A DNA stretch of 64,000 bases from an uncultured Porphyromonadaceae bacterium (lineage in GTDB: Bacteria > Bacteroidota > Bacteroidia > Bacteroidales > Muribaculaceae). The stretch spans positions 1-64,000 of the forward strand of contig CAMWNI010000006.1 of assembly GCA_947175545.1 (NCBI GenBank). The letters are read 5' to 3'. Under the pieces are notes generated by a model, which did no database searches, was not told the DNA's origin, and saw only the letters and a program-made list of their open reading frames with translations. The position numbers and the translations under genes were made by a program. Positions 24,044-31,494 of the stretch are shown here, one piece after another (the first letter of the stretch is position 1; every line of letters starts with the position of its first letter).

Positions 24044-26794
24044 TTAAATTTCCGGCTCTATTTCGGTAAATTCCCAGGGATTTGGACGCGAGCTGACTTC
24101 ATATCCGCCGGCCGAGTAGGCCAGCGAGTCAAGCATGACCGCGCGGTGGGCCAAGCGCGTTGGGGTGCCGCGCGTCACTGACCATTGCGCCTCGCTCTGA
24201 AGCTCCTCTCCCATGGAGCGCAGCGCCGTCATTATTTGCCAGGTCAGGTGGTCCGGATGTTTCGCGCTTTTGTTGACCGTGACGCATAGTTCATTACGTG
24301 CGCGAGTGAAAGCCACGTAAAGGGCGTTGAGTTCATCAAGGCGAGACTCGTCAAGCAGTTCCTGATACTGATCTCTGAACAGGGTCATGTTCAGCCGTGA
24401 GCCGGACTGAAGCGAAAAGAAATCGGGCGTCTCGCATGTCGTTCCAAGCGAATTGAAAACGTCTTTTGATTCGTACCATCTGTAATCCTCTTCGCGACAG
24501 GTCTTCTCCGGCAACAGTGGCAGGTGGACGCACGGAAACTCCAGGCCCTTCGACTTGTGAATCGTCATAACTTTGATTGCGTCTACGTTGCCTGACAGTC
24601 CGACGCCCGCACGGCAGCCGCTCTTGTCCCAATATTCAATAAAATCATAAATATTCGGATTTGGACTCTGGCAGTAGTCAAGAATCATGTCCTGAAATGC
24701 GCATAGATAGATTGCATCAGTCGTGCGCCAGTTCTCATCAGGCAGTTCTTTGATCATCTCTTCAACAATTTCAAAGAGCGAGCGGCCGCGCGTATCAATG
24801 TTTTTTTCAAGGCCGTTCTCTCCGGCGTTGCGTTCGTGAAGTTCGCGCAGAACAGTGTCAAGGGCTTCTTCCGGAGTTATGCCGGATGAGGTCAGCTGCT
24901 GCAGCCGCTCGTTTATGCGCTTCATGTCGGCGTCAGACGTCTCGTAAATAGTCGATTCCTGCTCTTTTTCCGACGAAATCATGCCGCGCAGGCTCTCAAC
25001 CAGATATTGCACGGCCTTGGAGCTGCTGACCAGCAACGCTTCGTCCGAGAGGATGTTGACGCCCTCGAGAGGCATTCCCTTGGCAGTCTGCTCAATCAGA
25101 TATTCGACAACCGTCTTGCCTTCGCTGTTCCAGCGGACAATGACGGCAATGTCGCCGGGACGGTAGCCTCCTTGGACCGGGTCCAGCTGGCGTGTAATAT
25201 CGTCGAGCATCAGCTGCAGTCCGTCCGCTTCGTCCGTAGCGGTCGAGATTCTTACATAGCCCTCGGTCTGTTCGTTCGGGTGCTGGACAACCGTTGAGTA
25301 AACGCTCTGTTGTCCGCTCTGGGCGCTTAGGCGGCTGAAAAGTTCATTGTTGAACTCTACGATTGTGCGCGTGCTGCGGAAGTTGGTGTTGTGCGGTTGC
25401 AGGTTCAGGTGCGGAGCGATTAACCGGTCGGCTTCAAGTTTCGAGTCCAGTAATTTAGGGTCTGAATTACGGAAACGGTAAATACATTGCTTTACGTCGC
25501 CGATAATCAGATTGTCATTCCCCTTCGACAGGCTCTCGAGCAGCAGCGGTTTAAGGTTCTCCCATTGCATCCATGATGTGTCCTGAAACTCGTCAATCAG
25601 GAAGTGACTGATGCGCCGGCCAATGCGTTCGTAGATAAACGGAGAGTCAGAGTCGCCTATAATCCGGTGCAGCAGTGTGTTCGTGTCACTGAGCATAATG
25701 GTGTTCGTTGCAATTTTCAACTTTTCCGCAAAGCGAAGAATCTCGCTGAACAGTCCGTAGTTATGAATCTGACTGATTATCGTTTCCGACGTGAAGAATA
25801 ACCGAATCCGATCCATTAACTGACGGGCAATCGCGGCGGCAGTCGCGTTGTCGTCCTTGATAAAAGAGTCGCTGCATCCCGGAGTTTCGAAAAAGTCATT
25901 ATAGGTGGTCTTGTCAAGCGGCCAGCCCTCTGTTGCAATTGCGCGGACCATGTTTGCCGGCCTCCGATCCAGACTCTTGATGTGATTGTCAAGCAACTGG
26001 CGGTTCAGTTCAGTGATTTCAGACTTGAGCGACTCGGATTTCAGCTTCAATTCCTGCTGAAGTGTAGTGATTCCGGACTTATTACGGGTGAACCGGTCAA
26101 TTTTTTCTTTGTTTTCCTTGTAGTTTTCATCCGTCAGGCGGCTGACGAACTTCATCAGGGCGCTGCGGCTTGAATTGTCAGGGTTCAGCAGGTCAAAACT
26201 TTCGGAGCCTGCACGCAGATCGGCAATGTAGCTTCTAATCCATTGTAACAGCAGGCGGGATTCCGCTTTGGAAACTTTCACCGTACCGATTGCGGCGCCG
26301 ATTGTGTCGTTGATTGCCTGTTCTGTGATTGTATTGTCGTCAAGCTCAAGGTCATAATTGCCTGAAAGGTCCGCTTCGTAGGCAAACGATCGTAAAATCG
26401 TCTGAAAAAAGGCGTCAATCGTGCTGACGTGGAAGTTACCGTAGTCAAACAGCATGTCATTCAGCGCCTGTTTCGCCGCGCGCGCAAGGGTTTCCGCATC
26501 TGTGTGGAAATCAAGAATCAGCGTCTGGCGGTAGTTGCTCTTTGCCCTCGGGTTGGCAAGCAGTGTCAGTTCTTTGATTATGCGCTGCTTCATCTCTTCC
26601 GTCGCCTTGTTGGTAAATGTGACGGCAAGAATGTCGCGATGGCGGTTACGCGCCTTCGGATAATAAAGCCTGAGTTCTCCGGTTGCGTGGTTTTCCTCGC
26701 CCAGAGTCATGCGGATGTAGTTCAGAGCCAGCTGATATGTCTTGCCGGAGCCGGCCGATGCTTTCTGGACAATCAGGTGGTTGCTGCCGCTCAT
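24044..26794 (-). CDS. UvrD/RecB-type superfamily 1 helicase
   Basis: A 916-residue DNA helicase. Walker A reads ASAGSGKT (about 12-19); motif Ia is AVTFTNKATEEMK; motif II is DEFQDTSWMQW; motif III is GDVKQCIYRFR; later motifs are VMTIHKSKGLEFPCV and ALYVAFTRARNELCV. This pattern fits the AddA/RecB group that unwinds broken DNA ends. AddA proteins end in a PD-(D/E)XK nuclease domain; here the chain stops at FTEIEPEI shortly after the last helicase motif, and I see no nuclease motif. No addB-like gene follows, since hppA is next. A partner nuclease elsewhere is possible. The start overlaps the SUI1-family gene by 4 bases (ATGA). Confidence 0.9.
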   Translation of the reverse strand: MSGSNHLIVQKASAGSGKTYQLALNYIRMTLGEENHATGELRLYYPKARNRHRDILAVTFTNKATEEMKQRIIKELTLLANPRAKSNYRQTLILDFHTDAETLARAAKQALNDMLFDYGNFHVSTIDAFFQTILRSFAYEADLSGNYDLELDDNTITEQAINDTIGAAIGTVKVSKAESRLLLQWIRSYIADLRAGSESFDLLNPDNSSRSALMKFVSRLTDENYKENKEKIDRFTRNKSGITTLQQELKLKSESLKSEITELNRQLLDNHIKSLDRRPANMVRAIATEGWPLDKTTYNDFFETPGCSDSFIKDDNATAAAIARQLMDRIRLFFTSETIISQIHNYGLFSEILRFAEKLKIATNTIMLSDTNTLLHRIIGDSDSPFIYERIGRRISHFLIDEFQDTSWMQWENLKPLLLESLSKGNDNLIIGDVKQCIYRFRNSDPKLLDSKLEADRLIAPHLNLQPHNTNFRSTRTIVEFNNELFSRLSAQSGQQSVYSTVVQHPNEQTEGYVRISTATDEADGLQLMLDDITRQLDPVQGGYRPGDIAVIVRWNSEGKTVVEYLIEQTAKGMPLEGVNILSDEALLVSSSKAVQYLVESLRGMISSEKEQESTIYETSDADMKRINERLQQLTSSGITPEEALDTVLRELHERNAGENGLEKNIDTRGRSLFEIVEEMIKELPDENWRTTDAIYLCAFQDMILDYCQSPNPNIYDFIEYWDKSGCRAGVGLSGNVDAIKVMTIHKSKGLEFPCVHLPLLPEKTCREEDYRWYESKDVFNSLGTTCETPDFFSLQSGSRLNMTLFRDQYQELLDESRLDELNALYVAFTRARNELCVTVNKSAKHPDHLTWQIMTALRSMGEELQSEAQWSVTRGTPTRLAHRAVMLDSLAYSAGGYEVSSRPNPWEFTEIEPEI

Positions 26795-27129
26795 AGCCGA
26801 TAGCCCATTTCGCGGAGCATGGCGGCCACTTTTTCGCGACGGTCTCCCTGAATGAGTATTTCGCCGCCTCGGGCCGAACCTCCGGTGCCGAGTTTGCTCT
26901 TTAATGTCGAGGCAATGGTCGCGACCTCCTCGTGAGGAATCGTGAAGCCGCTGATAATCGTCGCTTCCTTTCCGGCCCGGCCCTTGCGCTCATAGCTGAT
27001 CGTCAGGCGGTCACGCTTGGGGGCGACATTCTCCTTTGGGGCTGATTGGGCAATAGGTTCGCCATCGGGAAGATTGCCTGAGTCGAGCAGCGCTCCGAGT
27101 GCGCTCTGCCAGTCGTTAGTTGCTGCCAT
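26791..27129 (-). CDS. SUI1/eIF1-like translation factor family protein (YciH type)
   Basis: A 112-residue protein of the SUI1 family, related to eukaryotic eIF1 and bacterial YciH, which influence start-codon choice. The SUI1 domain fills the C-terminal 75 residues (ISYERKGRAGKEATIISGF, then SKLGTGGSARGGEILIQGD). I place the start at 27129 (MAATNDWQSALG) because homologues begin this way; an in-frame ATG at 27204 would add 25 residues inside the preceding lipoprotein gene. With the chosen start it overlaps that gene by 14 bases. It overlaps the helicase gene by 4 bases. Confidence 0.85.
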   Translation of the reverse strand: MAATNDWQSALGALLDSGNLPDGEPIAQSAPKENVAPKRDRLTISYERKGRAGKEATIISGFTIPHEEVATIASTLKSKLGTGGSARGGEILIQGDRREKVAAMLREMGYRL

Positions 27130-27622
27130 ACGTATGATCGTTTTCTGAAGTGGGGATAGAGTCAACCGTGGAGTCTTCTCCTTCTTCATTGATTGAATAG
27201 ACAATGCCGGCTTCGCGCGCGTCCATCGGACGCATAAGCTGGTTCAGGAAACTTATATAGCGATAGTCGTCAGAACTCATCTCGCGGATATAGGCCTGCG
27301 TCTGAACCGGATTGCGGAGCAGGGCCTGACGGAAACACTTAAGCGCGAAAGCGGTGTATTCGTCGCCATGTTCGGCATGGTCGCCCAGGCGGGCCATCGA
27401 CACGGCGAGGATGCACAGGCGCTCAACCCTCATCGTGTCAAGCTCCGCGTTACGGCTCTTGAGCATTTTGTCCGCAAGGCTCTGGGCGGATTCATATCGG
27501 CCGTGTTCCATAGCGGTTGCAATTTCTTCCGCCGTGCGGTCAGCGGTGTCTGACGGTTTGCAGGCCCAGCACAATGTTGCTATGCCGACCAGCAGTAAAA
27601 ATATCAGCTTCGGATTAATCAT
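27116..27622 (-). CDS. Small predicted lipoprotein of unknown function
   Basis: A 168-residue exported protein. A hydrophobic segment (about 5-20) ends in CWAC, a weak lipobox with Cys at about 21. The rest is mostly helical with a TPR-like pattern (HGRYESAQSLADKML, then FALKCFRQALLRNP), followed by an acidic, disordered tail. I do not recognise a named family. It is the first gene of a transcript that continues into the SUI1 and helicase genes, and its -7 promoter element is unusually close to the start codon. Confidence 0.7.
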   Translation of the reverse strand: MINPKLIFLLLVGIATLCWACKPSDTADRTAEEIATAMEHGRYESAQSLADKMLKSRNAELDTMRVERLCILAVSMARLGDHAEHGDEYTAFALKCFRQALLRNPVQTQAYIREMSSDDYRYISFLNQLMRPMDAREAGIVYSINEEGEDSTVDSIPTSENDHTYGSN

Positions 27623-27626
27623 ACGA

Positions 27627-27634
27627 CAAAGTTA
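27627..27634 (-). promoter_or_regulatory. -7 promoter element almost touching the start codon
   Basis: TAACTTTG on the minus strand ends only 4 bases before the ATG at 27622. If it is the promoter, transcription begins at or next to the start codon, giving a leaderless or nearly leaderless message. No convincing -33 box is seen. Confidence 0.45.
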
Positions 27635-27722
27635 CAACTTTTAAATGAAAAACGCCCTATCTCTCCTTCAAAAATTCTAATATGTGGAATCGACAAGCTG
27701 TATCAGAGGAGCTTGAGAAAAT

Positions 27723-28802
27723 TTAACCGATTGAAGTGGCGGAAACAGGATTGAGGAGAAGTATGAGGCGGCGGGTGGGGTAGAGAGTAGTGGCGAGAAG
27801 CCGGCGAGTGGATGATTCGGTCGATTTGAGGCGGCGGCTTAGATCTGCGGCCGTTATCGGGAGGTTCTTGACGGCAACAGAGGCCGAGAGTCGCTCTTTG
27901 GCAAGGCGTTTGATGTTGGATGAGCTGAATTCTTCGATGCGTTCAGCGCGATAGGTCTTGCCCGGAAAGTCAGGCCCGGGGTTAAGCCATACGTGTGAGT
28001 CCGGGTGCAGCTCCAGTCCGCTCAGGAGGCCCCACGGGGCGGCTTTCATGACAGTCGGCCACGGTTCGCCAATTGTGTCGCCTGGTTTGATTTCGTTGGC
28101 ATAGCGTTCGATTTTCGCAATTTCGCTGCGGCGGAATCTCAATGCGGGTTTGCCAACTGTCTGGACGATGATTTCGGTCTCGCCGGTGAATCCGGACTCG
28201 ATTTCCGCAACGAGTTCTTTACATTCGGCCGTGGTGCCAAGGACGTGCAGTCTGGCTGTTTCGGGTAATTCGCGAAGAATGGCTTCGATGTCAAGCATGG
28301 GTGACATTTTGACAATGACCAGTCTGGCAATACGCTGGATTTCCGGCAGCAGCTCGACGACGTCAGGCTTGCAGTCATGGAGCGAGAAGAGCCGCCGGCC
28401 GTTGTAGCCGCGACGCGCGGGGTCAATGAACGCGACATCGAATTTTTCAGGACATTCCTTTAGCCATTCGGTGCAGTCCGCGTTAACTCCTTTGACGTTT
28501 TTCAGTCCAAGGGCCTGCGCGTTAGGTCCGATGGCTGCTGCAACAGTCGGGTCCAGGTCAAGGGCAATGACATTTTCCGCCCGGCGGGCAATATGGAACG
28601 CATCAATTCCCAGGCCGCATGTAAGGTCAACAACCCGTGAGCCGACGGGAACCATTGCGGCATGAAGTTCGGCGAGGTCGTCGCCGGTACACTGTTCGGC
28701 ACTCAGGGCTGTCGGGAACCGGAAATCCGGAAACAATAATGTCGCCGCAAGCTTTTTGGCAGCCCGGCGGCGACATTCCTGTTGTAGACTTTGGTTAGCC
28801 AA
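27723..28802 (-). CDS. SAM-dependent methyltransferase with THUMP-like domain, TTG start
   Basis: A 359-residue class I methyltransferase of a Bacteroidota family (PG_1098/THUMP-like). Motif I is VVDLTCGLGIDAFHIA (about 57-72), followed by the acidic ALDLDP and the motif IV-like segment FDVAFIDPARR. The C-terminal part (about 280-355) looks like the THUMP-like domain. A nucleic acid, probably RNA, is the expected substrate, but none is established here. The first in-frame ATG is at residue 50, inside the conserved region, so the start is taken as TTG at 28802, immediately after the prs stop. Translation is probably coupled to prs. Confidence 0.8.
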   Translation of the reverse strand: MANQSLQQECRRRAAKKLAATLLFPDFRFPTALSAEQCTGDDLAELHAAMVPVGSRVVDLTCGLGIDAFHIARRAENVIALDLDPTVAAAIGPNAQALGLKNVKGVNADCTEWLKECPEKFDVAFIDPARRGYNGRRLFSLHDCKPDVVELLPEIQRIARLVIVKMSPMLDIEAILRELPETARLHVLGTTAECKELVAEIESGFTGETEIIVQTVGKPALRFRRSEIAKIERYANEIKPGDTIGEPWPTVMKAAPWGLLSGLELHPDSHVWLNPGPDFPGKTYRAERIEEFSSSNIKRLAKERLSASVAVKNLPITAADLSRRLKSTESSTRRLLATTLYPTRRLILLLNPVSATSIG

Positions 28803-29747
28803 TTACTTAATAAGGTACTGGCTGGAGATTGATTCGTTGTTGTGGACGCGACGGATTGTGTCAGCAAAAAGGTGGGCAACCGTAAGGATTGTTGCTTTTT
28901 TGCACTCTTTGGTGAACGGAATTGAGTTGGTAAACATCATTTCGTTCAGGGCGCAGGCGTCGATGCGTTCCGATGCGGGATCGCTCATGATTGCGTGGCT
29001 GCAGAGGGCGCGGACACTCTTGGCTCCGTTTTCTTTCATCAGGTCGGCGGCCTTAGTGATAGTGCCGGCTGTGTCGACCATGTCGTCAATGATGATTACG
29101 TTCTTGTCCTTGACGTCGCCGATAACAGTCATTTTCTCAACGACGTTGGCCTTGGCCCGCTGCTTGTGGCAGAGAATCAGGGGAACATTGAAATACTTTG
29201 CGTATGAGTTGGCTCGCTTTGCACCGCCAACGTCGGGTGAGGCAATGACGAGGTCTTCAAGTTTGAGGCTCTGGATATAGGGGATGAACACCGATGATGC
29301 GTAGAGGTGATCGACGGGGACGTCGAAGAAGCCCTGAATCTGGTCGGCGTGCAGGTCCATGGTGATTACACGGGTAACACCGGCGGCGCTGAGCAGGTCG
29401 GCAACGAGCTTGGCGGCAATGCTGACGCGCGGCTTGTCCTTGCGGTCCTGGCGGGCCCAGCCGAAGTAGGGGATGACTGCGACAACCGAGCGGGCAGATG
29501 CGCGCTTTGCGGCGTCAATCATCAGCAGCAGTTCCATCAGGTTGTCAGTGTTGGGGAATGTTGATTGAACCAGATAGACTTCACAGCCGCGAATCGATTC
29601 TTCGAAGCTTACTTCGAATTCGCCGTCGGCGAAGTGCTGGATGTTCATCTGACCCAGGGGAACACCAAGATCTTTACAGATTTCTTCCGCCATGTAGCGG
29701 GACTTGGTGCCTGAAAACACCTTAAACGGTGGTAACTGTGCATTCAT
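28803..29747 (-). CDS. prs: Ribose-phosphate pyrophosphokinase
   Basis: Makes PRPP from ribose 5-phosphate and ATP, feeding nucleotide, histidine and tryptophan synthesis. The 314-residue chain from MNAQLPPFKVF has the expected family length. Visible are the ATP-loop region YFGWARQDRK, the metal-binding MDLHADQIQGFF, the catalytic loop ASPDVGGAKRANSYAK and the PRPP motif VIIIDDMVDTAGTI. An open frame runs 72 codons further upstream, but it crosses the tRNA-Leu gene and is not a plausible start. The gene lies 47 bases after tRNA-Leu with no separate promoter visible, so the two may share the promoter at 29892-29923. Confidence 0.97.
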   Translation of the reverse strand: MNAQLPPFKVFSGTKSRYMAEEICKDLGVPLGQMNIQHFADGEFEVSFEESIRGCEVYLVQSTFPNTDNLMELLLMIDAAKRASARSVVAVIPYFGWARQDRKDKPRVSIAAKLVADLLSAAGVTRVITMDLHADQIQGFFDVPVDHLYASSVFIPYIQSLKLEDLVIASPDVGGAKRANSYAKYFNVPLILCHKQRAKANVVEKMTVIGDVKDKNVIIIDDMVDTAGTITKAADLMKENGAKSVRALCSHAIMSDPASERIDACALNEMMFTNSIPFTKECKKATILTVAHLFADTIRRVHNNESISSQYLIK

Positions 29748-29794
29748 TGTGAATTGAATTGTTTTGAGGTAATGGGGTGTGAATGATTTGTTTG

Positions 29795-29875
29795 TGCGCA
29801 CGGGGGGACTCGAACCCCCACGTCTTTCGACACCAGATCCTAAGTCTGGCGCGGCTGCCATTACGCCACGTGCGC
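29795..29875 (-). tRNA. tRNA-Leu, anticodon TAG
   Basis: An 81-base class II tRNA. The acceptor stem GCGCACG (29875-29869) pairs with CGTGCGC (29802-29796). The anticodon stem CCAGA/TCTGG closes the loop CTTAGGA, giving anticodon TAG (Leu, CUA codons and wobble). A long variable arm with a GTC/GAC stem and a T arm GGGGG-TTCGAGT-CCCCC follow. The 3' CCA is not encoded. The gene sits between prs and a sigma factor gene of opposite orientation. Confidence 0.95.
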
Positions 29876-29891
29876 CTGAGTTTTCCGACCG

Positions 29892-29923
29892 CAAAGTTAC
29901 CAATTTCCCTCCAACATGCCAAA
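29892..29923 (-). promoter_or_regulatory. Strong promoter of tRNA-Leu (and probably prs)
   Basis: On the minus strand TTTG (29923-29920), 20 bases, then TAACTTTG (29899-29892): a perfect Bacteroidota consensus with standard spacing. The tRNA 5' end lies 17 bases downstream. This is the best promoter match I found in the window. Confidence 0.85.
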
Positions 29924-29973
29924 AAAACTTTCGCCAAATGTCCGTTTTTTTTCGGCGGTTCAAAAAAAATACC

Positions 29974-29981
29974 TAACTTTG
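29974..29981 (+). promoter_or_regulatory. -7 promoter element of the ECF sigma gene
   Basis: TAACTTTG, ending 4 bases before the ATG at 29986. The predicted transcript start is on or next to the A of the start codon, so the message may be leaderless. It fires away from the tRNA-Leu promoter, with about 50 bases between the two. Confidence 0.55.
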
Positions 29982-29985
29982 GACC

Positions 29986-30534
29986 ATGAAAACCGCCGAT
30001 TCTTCTTTGGAAGAGCGCCTGCGTGATCCCGCGACGCGCCGCGATGCGTTTGCCGAACTTATCTCTAAGTTCAGCGAACCGCTCTATTGGCAGATTCGAC
30101 GCATGGTTCAGAATCACGACGACACAAACGACCTGTTGCAGAACGTTTTCATGAAGGCATGGCAGTCGCTGGACATGTTCCGGGGCGATGCCAAGTTGTC
30201 AACCTGGCTCCACAAGATTGCAATCAACGAAGCCCTGACCCATCTCCAGACCCTGCGTCGGCGTCAGACCGAGAGTCTTGATTCCGAGGAGAGTGTCGCA
30301 GCCCGCTCGATTGAATCGGACGAATGGATTGACGGTGACGAAGCAGCCCTGATGCTTCGCCGCGCCGTTGCCTCCCTGCCGACCAAACAGCAGATCGTTT
30401 TCAACATGAAGTATTTTGACGAAATGAAGTATGAGGAGATTGCCGAAATCACCGGCACCTCCGTCGGTGCGTTGAAAACGTCTTATCACCTTGCCGTCAA
30501 AAAAATCGAGCAATTTTTACAGGATAGGAGTTAA
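29986..30534 (+). CDS. ECF-type RNA polymerase sigma factor
   Basis: A 182-residue sigma-70 family factor of the extracytoplasmic function group. Region 2 (about 20-95) includes LLQNVFMKAWQSLDMFRG and STWLHKIAINEAL; region 4 (about 120-178) includes LPTKQQIVFNMKYFDEMKYEEIAEITG and GALKTSYHLAVKKIEQFL. Such factors are held by a membrane anti-sigma factor and released by an envelope signal. The next gene encodes a small single-helix membrane protein in the anti-sigma position. The following genes encode periplasmic proteins, suggesting an envelope-stress regulon. No later in-frame ATG fits, so the start at 29986 is firm despite the very close promoter. Confidence 0.94.
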   Translation: MKTADSSLEERLRDPATRRDAFAELISKFSEPLYWQIRRMVQNHDDTNDLLQNVFMKAWQSLDMFRGDAKLSTWLHKIAINEALTHLQTLRRRQTESLDSEESVAARSIESDEWIDGDEAALMLRRAVASLPTKQQIVFNMKYFDEMKYEEIAEITGTSVGALKTSYHLAVKKIEQFLQDRS

Positions 30535-30585
30535 ACCTTTAGCCTTCATGTCAGTCTAAGTTCCAAAAGAAAAACAAAAATCGCT

Positions 30586-30990
30586 ATGAGTGAAACCAGA
30601 CAAAATCCGATCTTCCCGTCCGAGGGTACATGGCCCCGGAAGACGGGCATGACCGTCCCCGAGGGCTATTTTGAGTCGTTTGCCGAAAAAATGATGGAGC
30701 GGATTCCGGCCGACGAGCCGCGCGTTGTTGAGATGCCGCGTCGTTCCATTTGGCAGACAGTCCGTCCTTATGCATATATGGCGGCGATGTTTGCAGGCAT
30801 CTGGTTGATGATGAACATGTTCTCGCTGTTTGTGCCGTCATCCTCAACCCCTTCGACCCAGGCGCTGCTGGCCGATGTGACCTCAGTCCAGTCTGACTCT
30901 TATTTTTCTGACTATATGGCCTCCGTGAGTGATTATGAACTCTACGACGACCTTTATGAATCCGGATTCGACGTTCCTGAAAATCTTTGA
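30586..30990 (+). CDS. Small single-helix membrane protein, candidate anti-sigma factor
   Basis: A 134-residue protein with a cytoplasmic N-terminal part of about 65 residues (including VPEGYFESFAEKMMERIP, a pattern common in proteins encoded after Bacteroidota ECF factors). One membrane helix follows at about 66-84 (AYMAAMFAGIWLMMNMFSL), then a short acidic periplasmic tail. It lacks the HxxxCxxC of zinc anti-sigma factors. Its place right after the sigma gene (51 bases) and its topology make it a candidate anti-sigma factor; this is inference, not sequence homology. Confidence 0.6.
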   Translation: MSETRQNPIFPSEGTWPRKTGMTVPEGYFESFAEKMMERIPADEPRVVEMPRRSIWQTVRPYAYMAAMFAGIWLMMNMFSLFVPSSSTPSTQALLADVTSVQSDSYFSDYMASVSDYELYDDLYESGFDVPENL

Positions 30991-30996
30991 TTATAT

Positions 30997-31494
30997 ATGA
31001 AACGATTCAAACTGATAGTAGCCCTTGCTGTGGTGTCCGTTTTTGGCCTTCAGACGTCACTTGCCCAGTCTGCCCGTGATTCCCGCCCTGACAAAAAGGA
31101 GTGGCTTGCAAAGATGAGAAAGGTCAAACACGAATTCATTACGAAAGAACTCCAGCTGACCGATGCGCAGAAATCCGACTTCTTCGAGATTTATGACAGG
31201 AGCGAAAGCGCCAAGCGCAAAATCGAATCTGACGTCCGAAAGCGCGAAAAAGCAATCATGCAGAAAGGCGATGCGGCAACCGATGCTGACCTTGACTCGC
31301 TTATTGCTGACCAGTTCTCTCTTGAAGAGCGCCTGAGCGCGATTGACCGCAGCTCTCTTCCGCAACTCCGCAAGGTGCTGACCCGACGCCAGTTGGCCCG
31401 ATTGAAGCATGCCGAACGAAAGTTTAACCGCAAACTGATGGAACAGCGAGCCGGAGCAAACTGCGCGACTCCCGCAAAACCCTCGCAAAAATGA
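30997..31494 (+). CDS. Spy/CpxP-like periplasmic helical protein
   Basis: A 165-residue secreted protein with a signal peptide at about 1-23 (ending TSLAQ). The mature part is almost all charged helices, with the segment FITKELQLTDAQKSDFFEIYD resembling the LTxxQ region of Spy/CpxP proteins, and a second helical pair ending in RRQLARLKHAERKF. Proteins of this fold are periplasmic chaperones or stress sensors. It begins 6 bases after the preceding gene and overlaps the alpha-2-macroglobulin gene by 4 bases (ATGA), so all are made from one message. Confidence 0.65.
   Translation: MKRFKLIVALAVVSVFGLQTSLAQSARDSRPDKKEWLAKMRKVKHEFITKELQLTDAQKSDFFEIYDRSESAKRKIESDVRKREKAIMQKGDAATDADLDSLIADQFSLEERLSAIDRSSLPQLRKVLTRRQLARLKHAERKFNRKLMEQRAGANCATPAKPSQK

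Noticed and set aside
27643-27722. Small hairpin AAGCT...AGCTT after the methyltransferase gene
   Set aside because: Five-base stem with a ten-base loop and no T run; too weak to call a terminator.
29748-29963. 72-codon N-terminal extension of Prs
   Set aside because: It runs through the tRNA-Leu gene and its promoter side, and the chain from 29747 already has the normal Prs length and start.
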